Both the position numbers and the translations under genes were made by a program. From NCBI GenBank assembly GCA_944548615.1, contig OX155973.1, positions 7,677,910 through 7,741,909 of the forward strand: DNA of 64,000 bases, in the 5' to 3' direction. Below, in pieces: positions 1 to 23,400 of this stretch. The stretch's first letter is position 1. Every line of letters starts with the position of its first letter. The notes under the pieces were generated by a model. The model made no database searches. It saw only the letters and a program-made list of their open reading frames with translations, and was not told the origin of the DNA. Source of the DNA: Micropterix aruncella. Lineage: Eukaryota; Arthropoda; Insecta; Lepidoptera; Micropterigidae.

Positions 1-340
1 AGAGCTTGCCTCATCGGATTAATCTTCTAATACTTGTTTTATTAACGACGCTAAACGCAATTCACTTCTTTCGGCATTCATTTTTATAAATAATAAGTTT
101 ATTTAGTTAACGCACAAAAAAGTAACACAGAGCATGTGGCGGGGTGTGACGCACCTCACGGACGTTTACACGCGTGTTAGCTCCTGCGCCGGTCGACGCG
201 ACACTGCGGGCACGCCACTATCCCCTCGCGGAGTTCATTGACTCCAGCTACTCGAAGTAACGAAATTATTAGGGCGCAAACTTGAAAAATACACAGTTTC
301 CCGCAAAGTCTGGACATGTCACACCCCACCACATGCTCGC

Positions 341-640
341 CGGGTTAAGAAGCCTCCTCGTGGGGAAGGCTACCCCGGGTAAGACTCTCGGTCTCAGGCC
401 TCAAAGCTGGTGAACCGGTTTCTCCCGGCGGGATCGCATCCCGGTGCACCATTCGGCGAAGCCAATCGGTTGTGCATTCTAACTAATTGCTGAAGGAGTC
501 TGGAGACTATGGAAATACACTGTCTCCTAAGCAGCGGGGGTGGATGTTGACCTATTGTCATGCCACTCTTGAAATGACCTTGCGTCACTTGATCCCGTGT
601 GGCTACGGGAAAACCAAACGCCGGTCCCCGCACCTCAGCC
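341..640 (+). repeat. Interspersed repeat family A, copy 1
   Basis: This GC-richer segment shares long diverged blocks with 11095-11425 and 14520-14890 in the same orientation. Shared landmarks are the gcctcctcgtg start, CCTAAGCAGCGGGG followed by GTTGACCT, and CTCTTGAAATGACC. It looks like the untranslated or degraded body of one retroelement family; no open frame supports a protein assignment. Confidence 0.6.
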
Positions 641-951
641 ACCGCGTATAATTAGCTCAGTCCTCAACTGTACATATCTGCTATCTAAAAAGCTACGACT
701 CGTTAAATTGACAAATATTTTTGCCGAAGACACATCAGCCTAAACCTATTAGTTGCTGCTTATTCTCTAAGTAATGTATGAAGTAAAAACCAGGAAATAA
801 AAGACACATTGCTGAGAAAATTTGCAGTGGTTTCCTAAACTTATTTCGCTTGCCACTACCTTTATCACCCCGGATGGAGTTGGGAGACTTCTCAACCGAC
901 CAAAAAAACCAAACTGTCAGGACACATTATAAGTAGGTACATTTAAAACTA

Positions 952-1642
952 CAGTACAACTCCAATTATCCAAACTCCGACTATCCGGATCGCTGATTAT
1001 CCGAAATTAGGACAGAAAACAAATTAAGACTGTAACGAGCAAACTTACATTTCTAAACTTCGAGTCAGTACTTGAAAACGAAGATAGAAGTTATTCAAGA
1101 AAATCAATGATGGCAGCAACAAACAAAGATGTAGAAGATGCCGTTTTCAAGTGTTCTAGAATACAGCAATGTTCTATAGGAAATTTTATTTCACGTCCGA
1201 TTCTTTGTGAAAAAGCTAAGATCTTAACTGAGAATCTTGATTGTTCACCCTTTAAAGCAAGTAACGGCTGGCTGTTTTTTTTTTTAAAAATAGTTTTTTT
1301 CTCCCATTTTTAAGATACATACAGTAATTACAGTCGCGCGCGAGCTCCGAAGAATCGGGAGCTGGCGAAGAGGGCGGATTACGCCGCCCCCGACCGTCGG
1401 TCCACACCCCGTTTCCCAGTTGTAGTACTCTCCCAGTACTAGTACAGGGAGAGTGCGGGGTATGAGGCGACAGTCGGGGGCGGCGTAATCCGGCCGCTTC
1501 CCAGCCCCCCCATTTTTCAGAGCTTGTGCGCGGATTGTAATTAAAATAGGCCCTTTTTCTGGAAAAAAAAACAATTATCCAAATTTTTGATTATCCGAAT
1601 GAGGTCCGGCCCCAATTGATTCGGTTAATTGAAGTTCTACTG
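952..1642 (+). mobile_element. Non-autonomous pogo/Tigger-type DNA transposon
   Basis: The element starts CAGTACAACTCCAATTATCC and the reverse complement of its end starts CAGTAGAACTTCAATTAACC; about 19 of the first 23 bases agree, and both sides are flanked by TA. Inside, 1107-1290 encodes a decayed piece of a Tigger-type transposase DNA-binding domain (LCEKAKILTENLDCSPFKAS, then NGWL), typical of the CENP-B-like helix-turn-helix. The frame ends in a T/A-rich run where a foldback repeat begins. Too short and broken to be active. Confidence 0.75.
1326..1540. repeat. GC-rich foldback (hairpin) element nested in the Tigger copy
   Basis: The left arm (from about 1334, cgcgcgagctc) and the right arm (to about 1535, gagcttgtgcgcg) are imperfect inverted copies. 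The best part is GGATTACGCCGCCCCCGAC at about 1374-1392, mirrored at about 1473-1491. It interrupts the Tigger transposase remnant just after the NGWL motif, so it inserted after the Tigger copy. It resembles a small MITE; target duplications were not resolved. Confidence 0.65.
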
Positions 1643-1896
1643 TACTTGCAAATCCTTTGATAGTCAATAGTCAAAATGAAGATTTATAACAAAGTTAAAA
1701 TGTCACAAAAACGCAATAATGCAGATATGTCAAAAAAGAATAGAATCAGAATAAAATTATCAATACTTTTATATTTTTTTCTGTAACACTGGTCATTTTC
1801 CTCCGACTATAGAATGGTTGTCAGGATGTCCCTAATTGTTTTAAATTATAAGTCCTCTAACAATTGACACCCTTACGGAGGAGAGAAGTTTATTAA

Positions 1897-2121
1897 ACAC
1901 TAGCTGCGCCCCGCGGTTTCACCCGCATGGTGATGGAAAATTGTGATATTGATGATAGAAAACTATATATCTTTATAAATTATAGCCTATGTGTTATTCT
2001 GATGTGTAAGCTATATTATTGTAAAGTTTCATCAAAATCCATTCAGTAGTTTTTGCGTGAAAGAGTAACAAAGATCCATACATACATTCTTACAAATTTT
2101 CGCGTTTATAATAGTAGTATA
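1897..2121 (+). mobile_element. LINE-derived 3' tail repeat (RTE-like, common insect type)
   Basis: The block begins ctagctgcgccccgcggttt, contains cattcagtagtttttgcgtg and aaagagtaacaaagatccat, and ends in cgcgtttataatagtagtat. This arrangement is typical of short 5'-truncated non-LTR retrotransposon tails very common in insect genomes. The family name is from memory and would need a repeat library search. Confidence 0.5.
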
Positions 2122-2260
2122 ATAATTAGGTTTAAGTAGTTTTCACAAACTGTAGACGGCCTTTCTAGTGGTACACAATCTTAAATGGTGGAATGTTTTC
2201 TGGCATACAGGCCAAATACATGGCCATTATTTTAGCTTCAGCTATTTTGAATTTGATTTG

Positions 2261-2302
2261 TCAATATATTGGTCCGAATTTGAATTCGGACCAATATATT
2301 GA
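2261..2302. repeat. Perfect palindrome, 20-bp arms, 2-base centre
   Basis: Arms 2261-2280 and 2283-2302 are exact reverse complements around a TG centre; the left arm reads tcaatatattggtccgaatt. It lies in a non-coding exd intron and could form a cruciform. Function unknown. Confidence 0.85.
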
Positions 2303-3279
2303 TATCTTATCAAACCATAAGATACGTTAGCTCCACAAGATCTATCCTTCCAACAAGGAATTTTTTCAACAGGATCTCGCCCCATGCCATTCAACGAAAA
2401 AAGTGAAACAGTTTTTCACACAGAACAAATTACTGTACCAAATGGCCCAGAAACTCCCCCGATGTCAAGCCGATGTAACAAAAATTACTTTTTGTGCACA
2501 TGGGCAAGTGGTAAAGGTTTTTGTAGTGTTCTTGATTATTCCTCTGGTGTTTCTTCCTCATAATTAATGCTTTTTATTTAAACTAAATTTGTACCCCATA
2601 AAAAAAAACATCTGACAGTTCTCTGTTTACATATTTGATATGTCAGTGTTGTAATGTAAAAAAAAAAAAAAAATATATCAAGTCAAATTACCAAGTCAAA
2701 TTATATAATATATACTTTACTTCAAAAACAAAACTTCTTCTTACTTCTTGCTTGCTGTCTTCAGTAATATTTTTTTCTGTCCGCGTTTTCAGTTTTCAGC
2801 GACATTGATTGCTAAGGTCAGTCACTGAGGTTAAACTGTCAAATTAGAGAGAAGAGGGGCCTGCTTCCTCTTATTTTACAGATTAAATTAAAATTTAAAA
2901 CATTTCATCATGAAATAGTGCACTGACATAAAAGGATTGGGTAAGTGTCGCTTTGGGTTTTTAAAAAAAATAGTGGTTTGACATTTTGAGGATCGAAATT
3001 ATGATGCGTTTTTGTTTTTTTTGGTTTCTTTTAGCCGCAAATTCCAGGCACTTTATATTAGCCTTATTTGGGTACCGCTTGGTTTACTCGCGAGCAAAGC
3101 AGGCCGGAGGAACACGACCTAATCAGCAATGTAACCTTCGTATCATCCATATTACACATATGTTATACTTCATCATGTTTTGATGCAATATTGGATTTCG
3201 GCGCTGTGGGCGACTTTCTGCTGTTTGATGACCGAAGATTATATGGATTTACGAAAATAATTTCGTGTTTTATTTGTAG

Positions 3280-3518
3280 CAAACAACCGCCTTGGCAAAA
3301 CGAGTAGAAATATATTTTTTGATAACCTACCCCCTGCTTGATCAATATTTTTTTTATATAGTTTTTTTGTTTATCTTTTTCTTTCTAAATTTATTTATAG
3401 TTTCTGCGTTTGTCTACAAAACGTAGTGGCGATCTTTTAAGTTTAAAATCAATTACCGGCATTATTTTTCATCCTTCTATTTTTATTCCGTTATAAAATT
3501 GGCGCCCAACGTGGGGCC
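3280..3518 (+). mobile_element. LTR end plus primer-binding site of a decayed LTR retrotransposon
   Basis: Bases 3500-3518 (tggcgcccaacgtggggcc) are identical over 19 bases to the primer-binding site of the intact Ty3 element at 20664. A primer-binding site sits just inside a 5' LTR, so the AT-rich sequence before it should be the end of an LTR. A similar AT-rich block at about 6890-7085 shares ggcaaaacgag, aaaac-gtggcg and ccgtta landmarks. No coding sequence follows, so this is a remnant. Confidence 0.55.
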
Positions 3519-3589
3519 AGTATACTCGTTTTTCTAGGTGGTTGGTTCTCACAAATAAACAGTTATTTGTAATTAAAAAAAAACAAAGT

Positions 3590-3874
3590 GTTTTCAACCT
3601 CTGGGCCACTTGCAAAAAACGGCTCTCCAAGATGGATCGTACAACAAAAACCAAGATGATCAGTGAAGTAATTCAAGTCTGGTTTCACGATGATGAAAGC
3701 TGTCAAAACCTGGTAAATTCTATGCCTACAAGAGTGAAAAGTGTTATCAACTCAAAAGGAGGACACATTCTATATTAAAACTAACAATCTATAACTACCA
3801 GTACTGTTTTTGTATGTTTATGTCCATCACTTCGAGAAAAATACTCTTTGCTCCAATTAATTCGCACGGTACTG
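3590..3874 (+). mobile_element. Tc1/mariner transposase 3' fragment with terminal repeat
   Basis: The reading frame ending at 3778 contains NLWATCKKRL and then CQNLVNSMPTRVKSVINSKG with GGH, the usual C-terminal signature of Tc1-type transposases. After the stop, the sequence runs to tccaattaattcgcacggta and then ctg followed by TA, which fits a Tc1-like terminal repeat and its TA target. The 5' end is missing. Confidence 0.65.
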
Positions 3875-3941
3875 TAGATAGTCAATATTTGTAGGTCGTA
3901 AGCGATAGTTTATAATTTGGATTTGTTAATGTTTAATCTTA

Positions 3942-15576
<11,635 letters not shown>

Positions 15577-17437
15577 CCTTCCTTTCTTTATAAACACAGC
15601 ACTAGGTATATATGCATCAAAATTGATAGAAAATACTAAAACTATGTCGCGTATACAGGGTTTGTACGTATCGTTGGTTAGTGTAGATATTGGATTGTCT
15701 AAATCGTATCACATAACAGCGCGAGATCGCTGAATATACGATATTTTTGTAAAGAAAAACAGTTGAGGGCGACGGCGTCCCCGAAATAAAATGGCCGCCG
15801 CTGCCTTTGTGCTGTCAAAAAGCCTAAGTTCAGTGGACTAAATCCAAAAGTATCGCTACTTCGGGAACTTCGCGATTGGCTGAAAATCAATATATTTTGG
15901 TGAACGGCCGAGCCCCGCCAATCACACAGTCTCCATAAGTATCACTATAATGAATGCGCTTACGGTGACACTCAATGAACGCATTCATTAGATGTTGCAT
16001 GTACGAACCTAAAAAAAGAAAAGAATAATAAAAAAAATACCTCTGCTCTCCAAAACATTAAAGTATCCTGATCTCAAAATGCATAACCTAATATAAAAAA
16101 ATACTAGGAGGAGTAGCACCATATTCAAGGTTTTCGTATTCATAATCAATATATCGTACGTTCATAATCAATATATCGTACAAATTAACATACAAGAAAA
16201 ACGGTTTAAATCCCGTTTTTAAACGATATGACTAAATATAGCTCTACAGGTTGACTTAACATTGGTTTATGCTGATACGTATCTGTAAGAAAAACAATAC
16301 CATTAGAAGAAACATTATTTTAGAATAAAACATTTTAAAAGGTGAAAATAATTAGGTACAAAAATATTTTTATAAAGGCCGTATTAGGTTATACTATTTG
16401 TTGCATGATTATTATTTACTATTTTATTTCAATAAATCAGTCACCGGTTTTTGCCTATAGAATACGGTCTAACGAGGTTTTCCTGTTGAAGTGGTTCTTT
16501 CCAATTAATAATATTTAACACTATTATAAATAGTAAGAAAAAAAATAAAACTATTTTTAGCGACTCTTTACATTGTTAAAATACATGGTGATGAAAGGTA
16601 AGGGGGCAGTGGCATCTTCGTTGGTAAGAGGCGTTCTATCCAATAATAAATAATCTCGATGAAAATCTTTCATGTCGTATATTTAGTAATTAAATATGTT
16701 TTTTTACTGTGAATGTAATCGTTCTTCTTGACATATCAGAAGAAGGAATTATTTTTGGTTAAAGTTACCAAATTCCAAATTGGTTGCCCGCCATCTGAAT
16801 TTTCAATAACATGCCTAAAAAGTTTGCGCAATATTTTAGAAGTAATTGTATACGTTTAGATCCAATAATTAATAATATTTATTAACACTATTATAAATAG
16901 CTAGAAAAAATAAATAAATCTATTTTTAGCGACTCTTTACTTCGTTAAAACCAGTGGTTTCGTTAAAAGATGATGGAATACATGGTGATGAGAGGTAAGG
17001 CGGCAGTGGCATCTACGTTGGTTAAAGGTAAGAGGCGTTCTATCCAATAATAAATCATCTCGATGAAAATCTTTCATGTCGTGTATTTAGTAATTAAATA
17101 TGTTTTTTTACTGCGAATGTAATCGTTCTTCTTGACATATCAGAAGAAGGAATTATTTTTGGTTAAATTTACCAAATTCCAAGTTGGTTGCCCGCCATGT
17201 GAATTTTCAATAACATGCTTAAAAAGTTTCCGCAATATTTTTAGAAGTAATCGTATACGTTGAGCGTCCCTATTCCAATTTGACACTTGTCTGACACATC
17301 GACGCATCTTTCATCCGTTTAGAAAAAATCACCGTGTGCTTTTGAAAGCTTTCTATTGCTTGCGTGTTGCTTGCGTCAGCATCTTCAGTCCGAAATAATG
17401 GCGCATTTTTATTGATTTGTATTTATCGAGTAGATAA
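15577..17437. promoter_or_regulatory. Divergent intergenic region between exd and GlyRS
   Basis: The exd start (minus) and GlyRS start (plus) face away from each other across 1.86 kb, so both promoters should lie here. No clear TATA box was identified. The right half is a tandem duplication described separately; 15580-16500 shows no recognised feature. Confidence 0.5.
16501..17261. repeat. Diverged tandem duplication (about 360 + 400 bp) upstream of GlyRS
   Basis: Copy 1 (16501-16860) and copy 2 (16862-17261) share nearly all landmarks in the same order: ctatttttagcgactcttta, acatggtgatga, ggcgttctatccaataataa, aaaatctttcatgtcgt, gttcttcttgacatatcaga, ggttgcccgccat. Copy 2 carries an extra stretch of about 35 bases near its start. 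Copy 2 ends about 175 bases before the GlyRS start codon. Confidence 0.9.
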
Positions 17438-20400
17438 ATGAGAGCCGCGTTCCGTAGTTATGTTAGAATCGGTAGTTTGTTAGTTTCGAAGTGTGTTCAA
17501 AGAGGTTATACTGCGGCGCCGCCAGCTGTCGCAGAGACGAGCGATTGGGGCTCTAAAAAGCGTCACAGAAAAGTGAAAATCAGCGGTTTCATCATGGCGG
17601 ATCCTAAGATCGAGGAGATCCTCGCACCTCTGCGAGCGAAAGTGAAAGAACAGGGTGATTTGGTGAGAAAGCTGAAACAGGATGGCGCTCCGGAACTGGA
17701 CGTCAAGAAAGCTGTAGCCGAGTTGAAAACGAGGAAGAAAGTGCTGGAGGATAAGGAGCTGGCTTTGAGCCCAAGCGCCGAAGACTTCGATCGCGCAAAA
17801 ATGGAAGATCTGTTGAAGCGTCGCTTTTTTTACGATCAGTCGTTTGCGATTTACGGCGGCGTGACCGGGCAGTTTGACTTCGGACCGATGGGGTGCGCGC
17901 TCAAAAGCAACATGATCCAACACTGGCGCAAGTTCTTCATACTTCAAGAACAGATGCTGGAAGTCGACTGTTCGATTCTGACGCCGGAGCCTGTGTTGAA
18001 AGCGTCCGGACACGTGGAGCGTTTCGCCGATCTAATGACAAAAGACATCAAGACTGGCGAATGTTTCCGGTTGGACCATCTCATTAAAGCGCATCTTGAG
18101 AAAATTGCCTCAGCGAAGAACGCCAAGCAAGAATTAAAAGATGAAATTGAGGATATTCTCATAAAACTCGATGGGTATACGGCTGCGGACATGTCTGATA
18201 TTATGACGCGTTTCAACATGAAGTCGCCCATTTCGGGCAACGACTTGACGCCTCCCATCGAGTTTAATCTCATGTTTGAAACTCAAATCGGACCATCGAG
18301 TCTTGTGAAAGGGTAATTATTCTAATTTTCCTAAAACGTCTAATCATGACAGTAAGTTGCGATACTTCGAAATAAAAATTCGATGATAGCAACATTTCCT
18401 TAAACTGTCATTTATTTATTTGTTTATTCACTTATTACTAATTAAAATTACATAAAAACAAATTTATTGAATAGTAAAATTCTTCTTCACCGTCGTTCCC
18501 TTATTACTGAGGATCGTGGCCACTAGACAACAGTTTGCCTACGAGGCTCCCCCACTTCGACCTGTCTTCTGCATGGCGGGTCGCAGATTGTATTGACCCT
18601 TTTGTAACTTCTTTGATGAGGTCGTTCCATCTGGCCGGTGATCTGCCTATGCTTCTTCCCTCCACTTGACCCCCGGAAAGCATTTTCTCCAGATTCTCTG
18701 GGTTTCTCCTGGCAACATGACCGAAGTACTACAGGACCTTTCTCATGCATACGGTGGAGAGCCTCACTTGGATGCTGAGTTCTTCCAGGACAGATTTGTT
18801 GGTGCGCCATGCTGTCCATGCGATTCCTAGCATTTTACGCCAACACCACATCTCCAGTGCATTGATTTTGGTGCGTATCCGAGCCTTCAGGGTCCATGTC
18901 TCCGATGCATAGAGAAAGATCGAGAAAACCAGAGCTCGAACCAGCCTGATCTTAGTCCGCTGACTTATACCCCGATTCTTCCACAGCCTTTCTAGCTTGC
19001 TCATAGCCAATCTTGCCATCTGGCTCTTAAAAGTAAAATTAATAAAGATATAAACTAGTAACTCGCCCCCCTAGACCACCTTAATACCCTTTAATTTCTC
19101 TAATCCTTCTACCGACCTGAAAGATTCCAGCACCCACAAGGGGGCGTTTTTGCCCACTTTGAGAAAGACTACTAGAGTAGAATGTAGTTGGTGTAATGGT
19201 AATTTTTATCAGATTAGAAATCATACTCACTGGAAGAATCTATCTGAGGTGTGTCTCACTGGAAGAATCATACTCACTGGAAGAATCTATCTTTCTTGCG
19301 AAAGTTTCATCATGTTAGCTGCTTTCCTGAGCAACTTCACTGGCTTCCTATTTGCGATTGAGGAAATTTTCACACATTGTCGCTACTATACAACATTCTC
19401 AATAACCCCACTTCACCCTTCTATCTCAAAGATAAATTCCACCCTTTGAGAGGCCACGGTCTTCCACTTTGATCAAGTCGGGATAACACACTCACCGTTC
19501 CGTTGTAACAAAAACTGCTTTTTTTTGTGACATTTCTTTCGCGATTCATGCTTTTCCGTGTGCAGATCCAGGTAATTACATGTTTCGGTGTCATTTGCAC
19601 ACGTTTTCTGGCGTCTCTACTATTTTTCCGACGTTTTCTGCTTCATTTTCGTAACGTCGTAATTAAGTCACAACTTGACTTAAAAGTCGACTGTAAAAGT
19701 CGTAAAAACCGTTTTCTGACGTTTAAGAAGGTGTCGAACGCTACGGTTACGGCAATGACGTCTCTATTCTCGTTGGTTTAGGCGGAAACGTCAAAAGGTG
19801 ACATCACTTTTGTCTTTCGGGGTCGTACTTGCGCCCTGCAAAAATGGCATTCTTTTGGGATTTTGGAGTGTGGAAGCGCAGGCGTAAGAGCTGAGGATCG
19901 GCGTCGCTGCCGACGAGTATAGCGCGGCGCAGTTTTTAATTCATGTAGTTCTTTTCTGGTAAGCGATTATTGTCAATTTTTTGCGGTTAGCACATGTCGG
20001 CGTATCGACTTTAACCGGGTTTTTTTTCCTTGGCTTCAGACGGGCGACGAGCACCTCTATTTTTATACCATTTTCTATCAATAATACACCTGTAAAGCCT
20101 CAACTGCCGTAGCGTGGCGGCCTGCTTCTTGGAGCAGTTTTGAAATCGGAGATTCAAATTCCGGACCTACCTACTGTCAACTTTTGGAAGATATCCATAT
20201 ACTGCTGTGCTGTGAAGTGATTTATACATCGTGTGCCTTGCACCTTCTTCGTTTTGCTGTGCCCGTGGAGTAGCGGATTAAAGAACTCTGAAAAGAAGCA
20301 ACGTGTTCTCATTTCTTTTTTACAGCTGAAGGAAGAATTGCTACCTCCGGGCAAAACCAGTGACAAACTTGTGAGACTTACCCACCCTGTTAAATCTTGT

Positions 20401-23400
20401 GCTTAATTTTTTTGGTATCGAGTGCTGGTTTTTTTTTTAGTTTCAGCTTTAACCTTTAAAAAGCTGTGGCGTCCAATTTTTTCTGAAAGTTAGTTTTTTT
20501 ATGTTTATTGGCTTCGGCTTTAAATAATACTTCCTGCACTTGATTTCTGTTCGTGGTTATTCTACGACTAGGTATAACCAGGTCCAACCCCGCGGGTACA
20601 TATTGGGAACCTGGCAGTTACATACTGGCGCTGCTGTCACATACTGGCGCTGCTGTTATGTACTGGCGCCCAACGTGGGGCCTTAGAACTGGTTTTAGCC
20701 TAAGTAGTAATTCTTTCTTTAGTTTTTGAGACACGTCTGCGATTACTTAAATGTTTTCTTTAATGTTTAACCTGTAACATTTCTTGTAATTTGAATTTAA
20801 TTTTTTAAGCGGTTACCGCGAAAAAGTTCTATTGTATACAGACTTGCCGTTTCTTTTTCACATAGTTTTTTTAAGATATTGTACATAATATCTAGTATCA
20901 TTGTACAGTAGCTCGAGGTACAGTATAGCGGTTTTGTAATTTTTTGTTTTTTTTAATTTGTAATCCGATACGGTTGTCGGGAAATAGCCCCGTCATTAGG
21001 ATAGAGGCTTGCCATATTTGAAGGATTATCTACTGATTACTAATATTGTTTTTCTTTCTCATTTTTTCTGTTCTATTTGGTAATCCGATACGGTTGTCGG
21101 GAAATAGCCTCGTCAGCAAGATAGAGGCTTGCCGTGTTCAAAGATTGTTATAGACTGTTTATTAAATTGTTTTTTTGTAAATTTCAGGTCCGAAGATTGA
21201 ATACTCCGCTCCATTGGTTAAAGGTGTCAGGTGAATAGAGGTGCTCGTCAGCAATCGTTGAGGTCAGATCGTTCTAGTTATTTATTTTCTAAATTTATTT
21301 TTTATTTTAAAAAAAATATTTCGTTTTTTTTTTGTTTTTTTATTGAGCAGAACAATTTTTTATATTTGATTTTTTTACCATAAATAAAATTTTTTTTTTT
21401 TGGTGAATTATTTTTTTGTGAATAATTTTTTAGTTTTTTTTAAAAAAAAAATTTTTTTTTTAAACTTTTAAATTTTCTGCTTGTTTATATTTTTAATACG
21501 CAAGTAGTTGAGATGGCTTCCCCCGTGCTTGTGTATTATTCTGCCTCACACTTAGTTAAAAAAGAATTGGATTACGAATTCAAAATTCGGGAGGTTACCC
21601 CGACGCTTGTGGAGTCGATGCGCCGACAGTTTAGTTCGCTGCTTAAACAGTTTCCTGCAGATTCAATCACGTCGACGGATCTGGATCCCGAGCAAGAGTT
21701 TAACGAATGTTCCATTCGACTCTTGTGTCTCCAAGAATTTGTCGAGGATTTGGTAGAGAACAATACTCGACCTTTGTTTAAACGCGTTTGTACAAAAACA
21801 ACGCATCTTTTTTATAGAGTATCACGTATAACGTCTGGGGTTGTACCGACAGCTTCGTTTGAACGTCTTCAGGCGGAGATTTCAGAGATCGTGAAGGTGC
21901 TGGAGGAGTGTTCAGATATTGTGAGAGCTCCTAGTCCAAATTTACTGCCGTCTACTTCTGTACAGGTAGAGGTGCCTGTGCCGGTACATCCTTTAGGGGT
22001 GACATCGGTTTCATCAAATAATCTTTTTGTTCCGTTAGCCGTTCCAAATGTTTCGAGTGTACCTAATGCGGGTAATTCGGTTTCCGAACCCGAGGTTTTT
22101 GTTAGGAATCCGGTCGCTGTCAGCAGGCCGTATGATGTTACTAATGAACAGGTGTTAAGGCCTTTGAGTTTAGGGTTTGTGTTTGATGGAAAGTCATGCG
22201 TCGTAGAATTCCTGGAACGCCTTGAGGAAAATCGTTTGGCACGAAATATTTCTGATGCACGGTTGCTGAAATCGGCGTGCGAGTTGTTTCAACATCACGC
22301 GCTCGCTTGGTATAGGACGGTTGCTTCCAGGATTGACAATTGGCCACAGTTGGCCAAAGAACTTCGCCAAAATTTTGGCAGTCAAACCTTCGACCGCGAT
22401 ATGTTGAAACAGGCTCGCGCTCGAATTCAGAGACCGGATGAACCTCTTCATCTTTTTGTTACGGAAGTATTGGGTTATTTTAATAAATTATCCAGGCCCT
22501 TGCCGGAGGCGGAGCAGCTGACAATCCTAGTACCCAATTTAAAACCTTACCTGCAACAATGTTTCGCGTACATCCCTGTTCATTCCATACAAGAACTGCT
22601 TCATGTGGGGAAACAGCAGGAACTCACGCATGTGGCTATAAATGAGTATAATGCTAACCTGCAGGCACTTTCAAAAGCCAAGCCTTCTGCGTCTAGAGCA
22701 GTTCACTCTGTCGATTGTACTGGTTCCGGTAATAATGGTACGGACGTTCCTCTTGAGGAACATCTTCATCAGTGCACAGTGTCCGCTGTTGATTCTTTAT
22801 CCACTCGTACTCAAGAATCCCATAGAGGTTCGAGCAATCGGGGTGGTTTTCACCGAGGTGGTTACTCCCGAGGCAAACCGCATAATGCGGGTGGTCCTCG
22901 AGGAGCGTATAGTGGTTACCAGAGGGGTTCACATCACGGGCACTCCAAGTACTGTTACCGTTGCGGTAAATTTAATTTTACCGTGACAACTTGTCCGGAT
23001 TGTTCCAAAGGAAATAATTCTCCCAATTCTACTTCGGCCGATTCAAAAAACTCGAGAACCGAGACAGAGTGAATGCGTTTGTTCACTCTGTCTCTGCCTT
23101 GTTCGAAAAGGAAAAAGACAACCGTCGTCCATTTTTAGATGTTGCGTTGGGTGATATTGCGGTTTGTGGCTTGCTTGACACTGGTTCGAGCGTCACAATT
23201 TTGGGTGCCGACTCACATCGACATTTAATTGAGATCGGGTATACCCTGCACAAGACTTCGTCTTGGACTTTAAGCACCGCAAATTCTAGTACGGTTAGGA
23301 CGATCGGTTATATGTCTTTGCCTTTCAAATTTAATAATCGTTGTCAAGTGATCCGAGCGGTTGTGGCTCCGGATATTGGCACTTCTCTTATATTAGGCAT

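Noticed and set aside
17480..18013. 177-residue antisense open frame across GlyRS exon 1
   Set aside because: Shadow of the GlyRS coding sequence; no independent motifs.
19527..19781. 84-residue open frame repeated in both LTRs
   Set aside because: Within untranslated LTR sequence; identical only because the LTRs are identical.
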